Shown piece by piece: positions 34,871-46,385 of a DNA stretch of 64,000 nt. Source of the stretch: Pelobates cultripes (Eukaryota; Chordata; Amphibia; Anura; Pelobatidae); contig OW240915.1 in NCBI GenBank assembly GCA_933207985.1, positions 274,834,325 to 274,898,324 on the forward strand. The letters run 5' to 3'. Position 1 is the first letter of the stretch. Every line of letters starts with the position of its first letter. The notes beneath the pieces were generated by a model that was not told the DNA's origin, did no database searches, and saw only the letters and a list, made by a program, of their open reading frames with translations. Both the position numbers and the translations under genes were made by a program.

Positions 34871-35068
34871 GTGTGTGTGCATCTGCATGCACTGGCGTAA
34901 TACCACGGTCGCAGCCCTGTAACCCCCGCGACCAGGTGCCCACCGCCATGTGTTGCGGCCCGGCCCGCGCATGGGGGGGTCGGGGGCACGGATAAATTTT
35001 CGCACCTGGGCCCCATGGGTCATGTGTACGCCACTGACTGAACCTATCATATATCATATACATATGTC

Positions 35069-35208
35069 AGGGATAATCAACCTTCGGCACTCCAGATGTT
35101 GTGGACTATATCCCCCATAATGTTCTTACACACATAATGCTGGCAAAGCATCAAGGGAAGTGTAGTCCAAAACATCTGCAGTGCCTAAGGTTGCCTATGC
35201 CTGACACA
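35069..35208. mobile_element. 140-bp foldback MITE
   Basis: Nearly palindromic: TCAGGGATAATCAACCTTCG...CAGATGTTGTGGACTA on the left, TAGTCCAAAACATCTGCAG...AAGGTTGCCTATGCCTGA on the right. A well-known type of short inverted-repeat element in frogs, from memory. Confidence 0.75.
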
Positions 35209-35959
35209 TTGTAATTCCATTTTATGTTTTCCATCTTTCCTTTGTGTTTCAAGTAACTGAGAACTTTGTTATTTTCTTTTTCATTCACTAGATTGCTGAC
35301 TCGGAACCACATACAATTGTTATTTGAAGTTCCACAATAATCAGCATTTTAAAATGTAAATTACAGAATTATATTTATTCTCAAGTTAAATGAAAAACTA
35401 TTAACCTCTTAACTTGTTATGGAAATAAGCCAGTTTTGGATTAGTCGGAGATTTTTCAAAAATGGAGTGGGATAAATTGGGAAGTAAGAGGAGGCCTTTG
35501 ATGACTGTCAAGCAAATGCTCATTCGTTGGATAATAAGAGTGATTATATTATGCTAGTTATAATATCTCGTGAAGCTCTTTACACCAGGAACAACTCCAT
35601 TAATTACTAGAGGCATGCATAATATAGTACAAATGACTAATTTAGCAAAAAAGTTAAGGGAAAAAGAAACCAAAATAATGCTGAACAATAGAGCCAAATC
35701 AAAAGATACACAATATATACTAGTAAATGACCCAAAAATGCAATATAAGTTTTGCTTTATGGAACAAAATAATAGCTAAATAAATTACAAAGTCTGGAGT
35801 CTATGAGCAAGGAGATAAATTGCTGTACATGAATGTTCATGCTGAGGAGACTAAGTATGAGGCATTTGTTTAACTAAATAACGAACAGCATAAGCATAGC
35901 ACATGCAATGTTCCTTTGAGGTGTATCAAGAAGACAAGGCCATACGATTTGAAAGTCTC

Positions 35960-36005
<46 letters not shown>

Positions 36006-37440
36006 TTACAATCAATCCAAATGTCACTTGGAGTATATGTTAGAAATGGAACAGTGCACAAGAAGCACATATAGTTTGGTGATAGGCTCAAAACTCAAAC
36101 ATTGAGGAATTTGGGCTCAGTAATTTCTGTAGGTAGTTATTTGCATCTGATTATCACTTCTGTACACAGAGTGTGCATAGAAAGATATTTACACATATTT
36201 TTCTCAGTACATTATTGGATTCACACGTGCATTGGATGGCATATGTGTTTTCAATGTGGCAGGGACACAATGACTTAAGATGATATGTCCCCTCAGATCT
36301 TATTCTGAAAGGGTAAGGAAACGACTAACCTATGCACATTTAGATGACTAACGGAAGTCTATATTTCGTAAGAGAAAATGAAAAAGAACTAACGTAAAAG
36401 CCTTATGCAAGAATACTTTAAAAACAAATCTCTCCATTTACTGGACAAAGTAAAACTATGGTATACTAATATTGAAATATATACTATCACTACAGTGTAG
36501 GAAAGATAACTGTTCTCTAGCATTGAAGGGATTTCATTTGCCAAACCTAAATACTATGACTACAATAATATAATACATTTTTTTCTCAATCTACTGTGTA
36601 TAATTTACTCGACCTTTAATACCACAATGCATTTTTATTCAAATATATTTATTGATCACATTTCAACTGGATGAAAATATTAAATGTATAGTACAATTCA
36701 AGAGCAAAACTCCAATTTACATTATCTACTCTCACAGAACCTAGTGCTTGTGTTTCGATTGATAGGATTATTATCACAGGATCATATATTTTCACATGTC
36801 ATGTGTTGCCTATTCCTTAATGTTCCATCATTAACTTTTATTACAGAACATTTTTTACAATCTATGGACAATTTGTCTTGTAATAAAATGAACTGAACTT
36901 TATTTCATTTCAACCGTAAAGTGGAAATATTGTGCCACACATATTTTTACAAAAAAAGGTCTATTAGAAATTCACACTAACGTGAAAACCATTCAAGCAC
37001 TGCTCAGATGGTTGCCACATGTTAAACAAATTGAATAAACTATAGCATGCAGGCATGTAAAAAAAAAAGACGCACCTCTAAGTACAGATGTACATATGCC
37101 AAGCTTGTGCCTTTATGTAGAAATGTATCCATGGCAACTGAAATACAAACTAAGCTTTTTTACCTTTACTAGTCATTGTATATGCAAGAGTGATAAACAA
37201 GATAATAAATACTGTCTACACACAATGTTCTTACATTATTACTGTACTTCTTTCATTAGCTCTTAGTCAAGTTCATTTGCAACATATATTGCTTTGAAAA
37301 TACTTAAAAGGGCAATATTGTCTTATAACATTAAGTTGTATTTAAGATTTGGGGTACCAAGTGGTTGACCAGCAATTGATTGCAATTTAAATCCATTTCG
37401 CTGATGAGAGTTTTTTTTTTTTTTTTTAATTCTCTATTAC
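35209..37440. other. Unassigned, AT-rich, with a TA microsatellite
   Basis: (TA)n at 35962-36001 and poly-T at 37411-37428. No coding similarity or terminal repeats recognised. Confidence 0.5.
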
Positions 37441-38640
37441 AATTTGTTTGGAAAATGTGGCACATATAATATGTACAAATTTATTTTCTCACTTCAGGGT
37501 GGTATGTTTATTCCTCATTCATGGGTTCTCTACCAGAAGTCTGAGGGTTCTGCACAAAATCTTTGCTGTTCCCATAACTGTATTCTTCTGGACAGCGAGC
37601 TCAGATGTTCATCCTGGAATCTGTTGAAGCCACTCCCCCAACTTGGCAACACAGCCTCGAGTGCTCCTATCATGACTGGGACTACTACTGCCTTCACTTT
37701 CCACATCCTTTCTAGCTCTTCTTTCAGTCCTTCGTATTTGTCCATCTTCTCATGTTCCTTTTTCCTGATGTTATAGTCACTGGGTATTGCCACATCCACC
37801 ACAACTGCAGTCTTCCGTTTCTTGTCTACTATGACGCTGTCAGTTTGGTTGGTCAGTACAAGCTTGTCTGTCTGGATCTAGAAGTCCCACAGGATCTTAG
37901 CCATGTCATTTTCAAATACCCTTTTCAAAAGAAAAAAAACTACCAAAACAAGAGGACATAGTCTTACATTAGAGGGGCAAAGGTTTAAAAACTATTTCAG
38001 AATGCCTTACTTTACAGAGAGGGTAGTGGATGCATGTAATGGCTTTCCAGCTGAAGTGGTAGAGGGGGTGTAAGCATGCATGGGATAGGCATAAGACTAA
38101 CGTAGACATAAGATAAGGTCAGGGACTAATGAAAGTATTTAGAAAATTGTACAGACTAGATGGGCCAAACTGATTTTATCTGCAGTCACATTCTATATTT
38201 CTATGTTTCTTTGTGGTATCTCCCATCTGGACTAAGGCATGTCCAGCCCATATTCTGTACAAATGTTTTGGTACACAATACCAGCAACTTGGTTGTGTCT
38301 CTCCATGTATGCTGTTCCTACTATCTGCTGGATTGTCTCAGTGGCCTCTTTGCACAGTCTCTACCTTGGGTGTTGTCTGGTGTGGTAGACTCCCGCTTCT
38401 ATTGATCTAGTGCTGAGTGCCTGTTGTTGTGCTGCTAGGATTAGTGCCTCAGTGCTCTCTTTCAGTCCTGCCTTTTCCAATCACTGGTAGGATTCTGTCA
38501 TGTGAGCCACATCCACTACCTGCTGGTGGTACACCCCATGGAGAGGTTTGTCTTGCCATGGAACCTCCTCTGTTTTTGTATCCTCTATCTGGTGCTGTCT
38601 CAGGCATTCCCTTAGTAGGGAAGTAGTAGTTCCCTTAGTA
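37441..38640 (-). pseudogene. RLE-type LINE, C-terminal fragment in two blocks
   Basis: Reading leftward from about 38640, the first block (to 38216) carries KPLHGVYHQQV, YQWLEKAGLKESTEALILAA, QALSTRSIEAGVYHTRQ and RLCKEATETIQQIVGTAYME, which includes the start of a CCHC-like knuckle. The second block (37924-37450) carries TDKLVLTNQTDSVIVDKKRK, AVVVDVAIPSDYNIRKKEHE and LEAVLPSWGSGF. This order and the 'PD..(V)VVD-K..VDVA' pattern fit the C-terminal restriction-like endonuclease of R2/R4-group non-LTR elements. The reverse-transcriptase part is missing. A CR1-type tail (37925-38215) is inserted between the two blocks. Stop codons show it is dead. Exact clade not decided. Confidence 0.75.
37925..38215 (+). 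mobile_element. 3' end of a CR1-type LINE
   Basis: The phrases AGAGGGTAGTGGATGCATGT, AAGCATGCATGGGATAGGCA, ACTAGATGGGCCAAACTG and TTCTATATTTCTATGTTTC are the 3' region of a dead-on-arrival LINE tail that I recognise from frog genomes. It ends with a short ATTTCTATG repeat, as CR1/L2-like elements do. It splits the RLE-type LINE fragment. Confidence 0.7.
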
Positions 38641-38657
38641 GTTCATCAAAACCATCA

Positions 38658-39656
38658 TGTGGCAAACCTAGCCACTTTGACATTGTACAGAGACTGTGGC
38701 TTTAAGGGTTGCCTGTATGGTTGTGGTGATATGTATGTCCCTGGGTGTAATGTATGCTGACTGTATAACATTGTATTGCCTGTATTAGCTATCTGCCAAA
38801 AGCAGATAGCTGTATTGCATTTCGTTTCACAAATGGCACCTTTGCGGGCCGTTCGTGAACCGAATAAACCACCCTGTAATAGCCCACACATTAAGAGACG
38901 TGTGGCGCTTGTTAACCGATTGCAACAATGTTGTAATCGGTAATTAGAGGCTCTCCTAGGTTTCCGTCGTTAGACTACCGACCACGAGGCGGTCGGCCAT
39001 CTTGGATCCTTTGTTCCCCCAGCGGTGTTTGGTCGTCGAGCGCGTGGTACTAAAAACGGCTACTCGACGGCGTGAACACCGCTGGACTTCCAGGCCATTC
39101 GGGCGTTCCGGGCCGTTCCGTATTTTATTCCCCATATGCCAATCGGTCTTTTGAATGCATGTTTTGGTTAATATGTTTTTCGTGCGGCGTTCGGTTGTTT
39201 TAGCTGGGATCTGAGCGGTAATCTCACGAATGATGCGCTCAGACCCCAGCTATCTACCGAACGTCCATTCGTGCAAATCAACCTGATATTCGAAAAGTTG
39301 TGTATTTTAATATAAATTGCCGGTTCTGCTGCACGGAGGGATAATCCACTTAACGGTACATTCCAGTGGGAGGATCCCTCTCGTGCAGCAGTGCCTGATG
39401 GGAGAAAGGCTCTGTACTTTAAGTTCCCCATGTAGTCCACTCCTGGAATACCCCTGGAATAGGACTCAGGAAATCCCTTGCATGGGGAATTGTATAAATT
39501 GTAGAGCCTGTGAATAAAGCCTCAGTTGACTCTCAGAACTGTGTTTCGTCCGGTTACTGGGAGATTTGGGATAATGCCTTACTTTTCAGCGCTTGACTGT
39601 GGATTACCTTCTTAACCAGCGGAGATCGTGGGATTTAATATTGCTGCTCCGCTACA
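38658..39656 (+). mobile_element. Solo LTR related to the 460-1537 LTR
   Basis: Starts TGTGGCAAACC and ends CCGCTACA, with a perfect 5-bp duplication CATCA (38653-38657 and 39657-39661). Length 999 bp. It carries a hairpin AGCTGGGATCTGAGCG (39202-39217) / CGCTCAGACCCCAGCT (39237-39252), one mismatch in 16, and an AATAAAG polyadenylation signal near 39516. GC-rich, CpG-bearing sequence (38960-39110) suggests it is young compared with its surroundings. Confidence 0.85.
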
Positions 39657-40160
39657 CATCATGTTGTCTAAAATGACGAGCAAAGGTTTTATCAATTCTA
39701 GGGTTCCCTACTGAGGCTCTATGTTCCATGTTCCATTAATCTCTACTTTAAGGGTCATGATGTCTGCCCCACATATTGTAGCTCACAGGGACATATAGGG
39801 AGATAAACTACAAAAGATATTTTACATGTTATTCTGTGGGTCACAATATATCGGTTGAGGATAGTATTGGAAACACAATGCCAAACTCCATGTTCAATGT
39901 GGTTAGAAGTCATGCCTCTGGAGGCCCCTCATTTGAATGTACCCAAGATTAATCAAGTATTTGAATAGTCAGCTGTTATGTCCCTGAGTTTTGTAGGAGC
40001 CAAAATATTTTTGAGGGACTTAAATTGTACACCCTTATGCCCTTCCACTTGATTTGTTTAGGATTCAGAGCATTGCCACAAGCAACTACAGTATGGAGCT
40101 CACAAAAAGAATACACTTGGTTGAGGTACTGACTAGAATCTTGCACTCGACCATCAGTGT
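39657..40160 (-). pseudogene. Penelope-like element fragment: GIY-YIG endonuclease
   Basis: Leftward from about 39870 one reads ITCKISFVVYLPICPCELQY then VGQTS, PLK, RLMEH, followed after a frameshift by EHRASVGNPRIDKTFARHFR and QHD up to the LTR. The order C-P-C, YVG-T, R..EH, then H..F is the GIY-YIG domain of Penelope-like retrotransposons. It has stops and a frameshift. The segment 39870-40160 upstream is not clearly coding. It is a different subfamily from the element at 42850-49408. Confidence 0.7.
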
Positions 40161-41600
40161 CATGCATGTCCCTCTTCCCTAACCAAAGGAATACATTGGA
40201 TATATATTTTTTTTAAATTAAAAATAAGAAAAGATATTTAATTTCTCCCCACTCATCCCTTCACACCTCAATCTCATCCCACACATTCACAAACACTACA
40301 TACTCTATAAACGAGCAAATTGCATCCCCTATAAAACATGCACTCATTACATTGCCTATATACATGCAAATAATTGCACATGCTAAATCCCCTTTACTCA
40401 CTTATTACATGCCCTATACACTTCAATATGGCTCCTACTCAAACACTCTACTTAACCAATATACACACTACAGCCCCTATACACACAATATATTCCCTAT
40501 ACATGCACTATAGCCCTTATATACATTCATATGAGCTTAAAAATAAACGTTGAAGAGAGTACAGAGATCCAAATTAACCTCAGGATATAAATTATTGGAC
40601 AAAAAAAATTAACCGAAATCACACATCCATCCATCCACAGATCCATCCATCCATTCATCCATCCATATCTTTCCTAATAATTAATATGTTAAAAATAAAG
40701 TTAGTGAATTCCAATGTGAATTGGAAAAATGTATTGGAAAATTGAAAAATTTGTGAATTTAAAAAAAGTTTTTTCCTATATGTTTCAGTAGGTCCTGCAA
40801 CCCAGTAGAAAATTCCAAAATTCAATAACACAATTGAATAACATATTAGTCTTGTCCTATCAGTTATTGAGAATATAAAACTTAATTTTTTTGACAATAT
40901 TTCCTATCGAACAGCAAATTCACACTAACTAGTTGTAGAAAATGGTGAAGTTAGAAAAATTATTTACACATATATCTCATAACAATTTGTGTGATTTTCC
41001 AGTTCATCTCGCAATTGTAAATTCTGGCATAACTCGTAAAGTCTTGAAAAAATAAAATACTTGGCCAGGGCCAGACTGGGAATTAAAAGCAGCCCTGGAA
41101 AAAAATTATTTACTAGCCCCATAATGCGTTGCGCCAGCATAGTGTGCAGATACAGAGTTAGAAAAGATAACTTAAAATTAAAAATTATTACTCCAACATG
41201 AAAAAAACACATATAGGCTTAAAAAAAACCAAGAGTGCAGATTTATTTTAAGCAGACGTGCCTTTGCATTTAACCAATGTTTCAGTCCAACTACCTTGAC
41301 ATATTAAGGAAAGCTTGGTAACGGGACTGAAATGGTGAATGTATGTAGGGCACAACTGTAAAAAAATACGTTATCTTGTTTATTTTGAAGTCCTGTGGGT
41401 GCGCTCTTCACTTTAAATATGTTATTGTGCTGGAGTATGCACCTAGCAACAAGACTGGGCCATATCTGCTCATTACAAATGGTATGTATAAATTACATTT
41501 CTCTGTGTATTATGCATATATAAATGTACATTAATATATATATGCCTAATACACACATTAATATACATGAGATATATATATACACACACACATTATATAT
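40161..41600. other. Unassigned sequence; ATCC microsatellite; diverged repeat copy
   Basis: (ATCC)n lies at 40625-40668. The stretch 40540-40930 has the same ordered words as 49430-50040 (GAAGAGAGTA, CCATCCATCT, CCTAATAATTAATAT, TATTGRGAATATAAAA), so both are copies of one old repeat. A C-rich degenerate array of CCCTATACACA words occupies about 40310-40520. Confidence 0.5.
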
Positions 41601-41602
41601 AC

Positions 41603-41727
41603 CAGTGGCGGATCCAGAGCCTGATCTCGGGAGGGGCACTTATAGATTATTTTAAGAAATAATCCATGCACAATAACCACTACTGCTCTGTGTAGTGATT
41701 ATGGTGACAGGAGTTCCGGGACCCGCT
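41603..41727 (+). mobile_element. Fragment of a hAT-like end
   Basis: Begins CAGTGGCGGATCCAGAGCC, similar in form to the hAT end at 33567. Only about 125 bp is present before the TTAA element tail begins; the other end is missing. Confidence 0.5.
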
Positions 41728-41954
41728 CCCAATTATTTTTTAATTTTATTTTTTAACGTATTTACATATTTAGTTTTTTATATTAGATATAAATATATAT
41801 ATATAACAATAATTATATATATATTTAATCAATATTGGTCTACGTGTAATTTGATATTAATATATATATATATAATTATATATATATATTACTAGTAAAA
41901 TACACCTAGACAGTATATGTCTGTGTATGTGTATATATATATACTTAGATCATA

Positions 41955-41989
<35 letters not shown>

Positions 41990-42322
41990 ATTTAAGTATA
42001 TATATATTTTTTTACACTTATTTAACATTTATTTATTTTATTTCCAGCCAGCAGGGGGACTACCTGTCATTACAGGAAGTCCCCCTGCTGGCAATGAAGC
42101 AGGCAGCTAACCCTGCCATGTGATTGTGAGGTCCTCGCAAGGACCTCACTCTCACATAGCCGGGGGGGGCTCTCCCTGGGAGTCACCCCAACCGCGATCG
42201 CCGGTGTGGGACCGCCGGCGACCGGGTAAGTAAAGAAAGACCGGAGGGCGTACTCTTACGCCCGGCGGCGTTTAGAGCTGCCTAAAATAGGGCGTAATAG
42301 TATGCCCTACAGTCTGAAGGGG
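41728..42322. mobile_element. 3' part of the 2.1-kb TTAA element family (copy 2)
   Basis: Closely matches 13117-13715 in order and wording: ACATATTTAGTTTTTTATAT, TCTACGTGTAATTTGATATT, CAGCCAGCAGGGGGACTACC, GAGGTCCTCGCAAGGACCTC, GACCGGAGGGCGTACTCTTA, and an end ...CTGAAGGGG followed by TTAA (42323-42326). The left end is missing. Confidence 0.88.
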
Positions 42323-42556
42323 TTAAAAACCTACAAACTGGACTAAAACAAACAAAAGGTGATGAGCACAACACAACCAGTGATACCAAAACCAAAGGTA
42401 AAAAGGTAAACTTCTAAAGTACAAAGACATAAGTAAAGGGCTTGAGATTCCCTGGGTAGCCAGTCTGGCTTATATTTATTTTCCAAACTGGAATGTTGGA
42501 AAGTATCTTGGAGGGAAAAACTTTGTTTGTTTGCTATAGGATCTTAATAAACCCAC

Positions 42557-42722
42557 AGTTATTTATTAAAGTTAGAATTCAAAGTAAATTCAAAGTGAAT
42601 TTCAAATTTAAGATCAGAGTAGCAGAATTTAAGCTAAGCTTACTTAGAGGAAATTCCAATTTCGGCTATATTAACCTTTAATTTCAAATTGACTTAGAAT
42701 TTTCACTTTAGTGAATAACTCT
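42557..42722. mobile_element. MITE, second copy of the 18610 family
   Basis: CAGTTATTTATTAAAGTTAG...CACTTTAGTGAATAACTCT are inverted ends corresponding to those at 18610-18786, with the same GAATTC...AAATTTAAGATC layout. Confidence 0.7.
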
Positions 42723-42850
42723 ACTAGAGTTCTGAATAACTACGGAGGTGTGCGGAATTAGTTATTCTTTGAGCACTACGATCAGTAATGACTGGCGATG
42801 AACAAAAACTGTGTAAATCGTCCTGAGTTATTCATACAAGCTTAGAATTG

Positions 42851-43088
42851 GAGGAAGTATATATAGAAGACAGTAGATCACCGCTGGGTACCAATGACAT
42901 ATGTCTATGGTTCAGTTGTGACCCACTATCCAAAGTACCAAAGAGAGACTCCAGGGATCTCAAAGGGCCTAAATCGAGGGATAATATATAAAAAAAACAA
43001 AAGAATACACAATATGCTTATCACATCTGTCAAAGACAGATGTGACTTGCTGTGCTACCTGGAAATATAAAGTAGTCTAATGATAATT
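42851..43088. repeat. Terminal direct repeat of the Penelope-like element (3' copy)
   Basis: Shared words with 49172-49406 include GAAGTATATATAGAAGACAG, ACCGCTGGGTACCAATGACA and CAAAGACAGATGTGACT. The last words GTAGTCTAATGATAAT are also shared. Confidence 0.9.
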
Positions 43089-43889
43089 GGATATTGGCTA
43101 TATACACATAGATTCTCATAGTAAAGATATCAAACTAATCTCCATTCGATAAGGACTAGAGAGTAAAAATAAAGAAATTCAAAATTGCTCCAAAATACAT
43201 AAATAGTGTACAGGTATTATAGATATATTTATAGTGTGCAATATTTATCTGACGCTTTATTGGGTCTGGCTCTATAGGTATCCGCAACACTATTTATGTA
43301 ATTTCCAATACACTAAATAAAAAATATATATATTGGTATAATAGTATAATACTCCTTGTTGATATCCTCGACTAAGGAAAGAGACTCGAGTTACAGATAA
43401 AACACTATATTAAAGAGATATATAGAGATGTTGTTTATAATATCAACATATTATGTACTGCCAATGTGTTTCCAAAATGAGAAAGCCTCAAAGGAAAAAA
43501 CCAAACCAATGAAAGTAACTTTAAAAATCAATCAAAAAGGCTTATCTCTCAATGGATGTAATTGGAAATTAGTCAGGGAAATACTATCCATAGAAACTAT
43601 GATGTTTAGAATGCTCAATAGTATATCTATGTTTGGATAAATTGGTGTATAAAGCTGTCAGAATGTAAAGGAAGATAGAGGATACAGATGTAAAAATAAA
43701 CTGCTTGAAAATCTTGCAGTGAAAGTAATTTACAAAGCCTCATTCTCTATTATTCTAACTAGACAGCAGATGGAGCAAAAAAAGAATGAAATTTCATCAA
43801 ATTAAATTGAAAAAAAAAAACATGTGAGGCATACTTGATGCCGTGCCGAGTGTTAAGTTCTCATAAATAAAAAAAAATAAAAAAAAATA

Positions 43890-43945
43890 GAATGCCTGAC
43901 GCGTGTTTCGGTGCTGTTAGAGAAGCACCTTCGTCAGAAGAAAAC
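43890..43945 (-). ncRNA. Hammerhead ribozyme-like motif
   Basis: On the element's sense strand the order is CTGACGA (43937-43931), a GGTGC...GCACC stem with its loop (43929-43911), GAAA (43909-43906), a very short stem III segment, then GTC (43900-43898), the expected cleavage triplet. This is the core order of a type I hammerhead with a minimal stem III, the form known from Penelope-like elements. An extra A stands between CTGACGA and the stem, which would have to be bulged or mispaired with C, and stem I is weak (three contiguous pairs next to the core). Activity is therefore uncertain. Confidence 0.6.
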
Positions 43946-44959
43946 AAACTATTAATGAGAATATACTTATATACCTTAGTTACCCTGTAATGACATAATT
44001 GGCCCTCCAATAACATCCGTGCTCTCACGGGGGTGTGTCCAGAGGGGATCGCTTTTCCATCGCTTCACTCAGAATACTTGCGCCAAAACTAAGTGGGCGC
44101 GGCTGGGATCCTCCCATGGTGCGCGCTGAGCAGCATCAGGACAAGGGTCAATCAAGCCATGTTGGTCTACCCCACGTGGTGTAATGAGCACTTTGTGATG
44201 TAAAAGCTTATTCCACCTCCTTTAGGAGAATTTAGCGAAAGAAAAGTAGCTACAGTTTCAATACAGATTGAAACTGTATTGTTTCTAATGGTATATATGT
44301 ATTGCGGACGAAGAAATACTTTTATCAAATTAATGTTCAATGTATTCTTCTAATAAAGGAATATTTAGCAAAAATGTCTATTAAAGAAATAAAAATATCT
44401 CTTAGTGCAAAGCTTCTAATCTATGTATTGAATAGAATCAAAGATATCATAATGCTTTTATGAAACAGGGAGAGACTCGAAAATTAGGATGATCTCCTTT
44501 ATTACGTTTAAACTACCAATATAAAGTTTTTAAGATATATATGGTTCATCTACAAAGAGGGAAGAAAAAGGAGAGTCTGTGTATTCTCCATCTATCTATG
44601 ACCAATATATCTAAAAGGGATGTGATATTCTCCCCAATTAAGTAGGTTAGAAAAAAATTAGGGGGATAAAGTCAAGGACATATGTAAAAGATGTTTATAA
44701 TGGTATTGAACAGGGAATACATAAATATAAGGTATATGGCGGATCCTTAAAAAGAAGATAACTTTCAAATAGCTGAAACAAAAAATGTGTGAAGAAAATT
44801 ACATAGCAAAATATTATCAAAAACAAGAGATGCTTATTTACATTATATATAGGTGTATCTGGTCAAGAAAATAATTACAAAAGAATAATAAATACGTGAA
44901 TATTCATAAAATGAACATTCATATATAAATAAATAAAAAATGGTGACTAATCAGAGATA

Positions 44960-46385
44960 AATGGTGTGTATGAGAAGCCCTCATTGAGACCCAGAGGTGA
45001 GAGAGTCTTTAGTTTGTATATCCAAAAGCTCTATCTTTGTAACAGTTTTTTATCTAAATCACCACCTCTGGATCCAAGTGAGACTCTCTCTATACCGCAG
45101 AATTGTATACCTTCTGCGGAGCCACCATGATTCAATTTAAGATGTTTAGAGATGGGGGTGTCTACTAGTCTCCTCGGATTAACTGAGGTTACATGTTCAC
45201 AAATCCTGCATTTGAAGGCACGGATAGTTTTGCCAACATACAGTTTTTTGCATGAACATGTAGACGAGGTCTTTAGATTGACAATTGAAAAAAGTTTTAA
45301 CATTAAAGTCATATGTATTTGTAGAATCTGAAAGTTTTTTGGAAGGGCAGAGAATGAACTTGCAGGCTTTGTATCTGCCGCATTGGTATGTTCCAGATAC
45401 TGGGGATTTTAGCCATGTGGATTTCTTTGAGATGGATTTCAAATGGCTTGGCACTAGCATATCTTTGATGTTTCGTCCTCTCCTTGCTGTTACTGAAGCT
45501 TGAGGTGCTATTGCTTTCTGTATATGAGGATCTTGGCCAAAATCTCCCCAGGATTTTGAGTATTGGGTGCCAACCGGCATCAAAATTCCCAATATATCTA
45601 ATCATATTTGTGGTATCTTTAGTGCGGTCTTCTGTCAACAAGTCTTTCCTATCATTTATGAGTGCTCGTTTATATGCATTTTTTAAACATCTGTTTGGAT
45701 ATCACTTACTCTTAAATTGTTCTCTCAGAGTCTTGGCTTCAGTCTTGAAATCTTCGATTGTAGAGCAATTACATCGTAGGTGAAGGTACTGGCCAACTGT
45801 TATACCTCTTCTGAGGGGAAGTGGATGGTAACTCTTGGTAACCCGTTTAGAAGATTGTTTGTTGCGGTAGGTTTCCTATACAGGGTAGTGGTCACATAGC
45901 CTTGTTCTGTGATCATAATCGATATGTCTAGGAACGTGATCCCTTTACCACATGTTTCGAAAGTCAGTTTAAGGTTAATGTCATTATGGTTCAATGTCTC
46001 GGCAAATTCCTTAAAAAGTTCAGTGGGATGGTTCCATACTATCACGACATCGTCGATATATCGTTTCCAAATACTGATAAGTTTGGTATATTTGGTTGAT
46101 TGGGTCCCAAACATAATTGTCTTTTCCCACACCCAAGGCATATGAGGGGGCACAAGCTGTCCCCACGGCCGTCCCTCTACCTGGTGGTAGTATTTACCCT
46201 GAAAGATGAAGTAGTTATGTGTCAAGATAAAGCGCATTAGGTTTTGTACAAATTGGTTGTGCCTTTTAGGAGTAGTGGAGCTAATGTCCAGGTAGGCCTT
46301 TAGATGTGTTAAGCCTACCTCGTGCGAAATCGAGCTATAAAAGCCCTCTACATCCAGGAGTAAGATTAATGAGGTATTTCACAGA
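44960..46385 (-). pseudogene. Penelope-like RT (palm) and GIY-YIG endonuclease
   Basis: From 46385 leftward: SLILLLDVEGFYSSISHEVG (RT box A), IFQGKYYHQVEGRPWGQLVP (box B), WKRYIDDVVIVW (catalytic box C), GKGITFLDISIMI (box D) and LYRKPTATNNLLNG. After frameshifts follow PLPLRRGITVGQYLHLRCNC, then an inter-domain region (STWLKSPVSGTYQCGRYKAC), and the endonuclease CSCKKLYVGKTIRAFKCRIC with EH and an H..H pair (KHLKLNHGG). The end is RGGDLDKKLLQR and a short tail near 44960. This is the Penelope/Neptune-type architecture (RT-GIY-YIG). At least three frameshifts make it a pseudogene. Catalytic residues (YIDD; the Y, G and R of GIY-YIG) are still visible. Confidence 0.88.

Larger units (their letters stand above)
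33567..35036. mobile_element. 1,470-bp nonautonomous hAT element
   Basis: Ends CAGTGGCGTACA / TGTACGCCACTG are inverted, and the 8-bp duplication ACTGAACC is perfect (33559-33566 and 35037-35044). The GC-rich left arm (33585-33900) contains a large inverted pair built on GCGCGAGGGAGC...CTTCCTCTTCAGCTCCCTCGCG. A GT-rich tandem array (33930-34553) and half of a TTAA-type MITE (34560-34870) fill the middle. No transposase is present. Confidence 0.92.
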
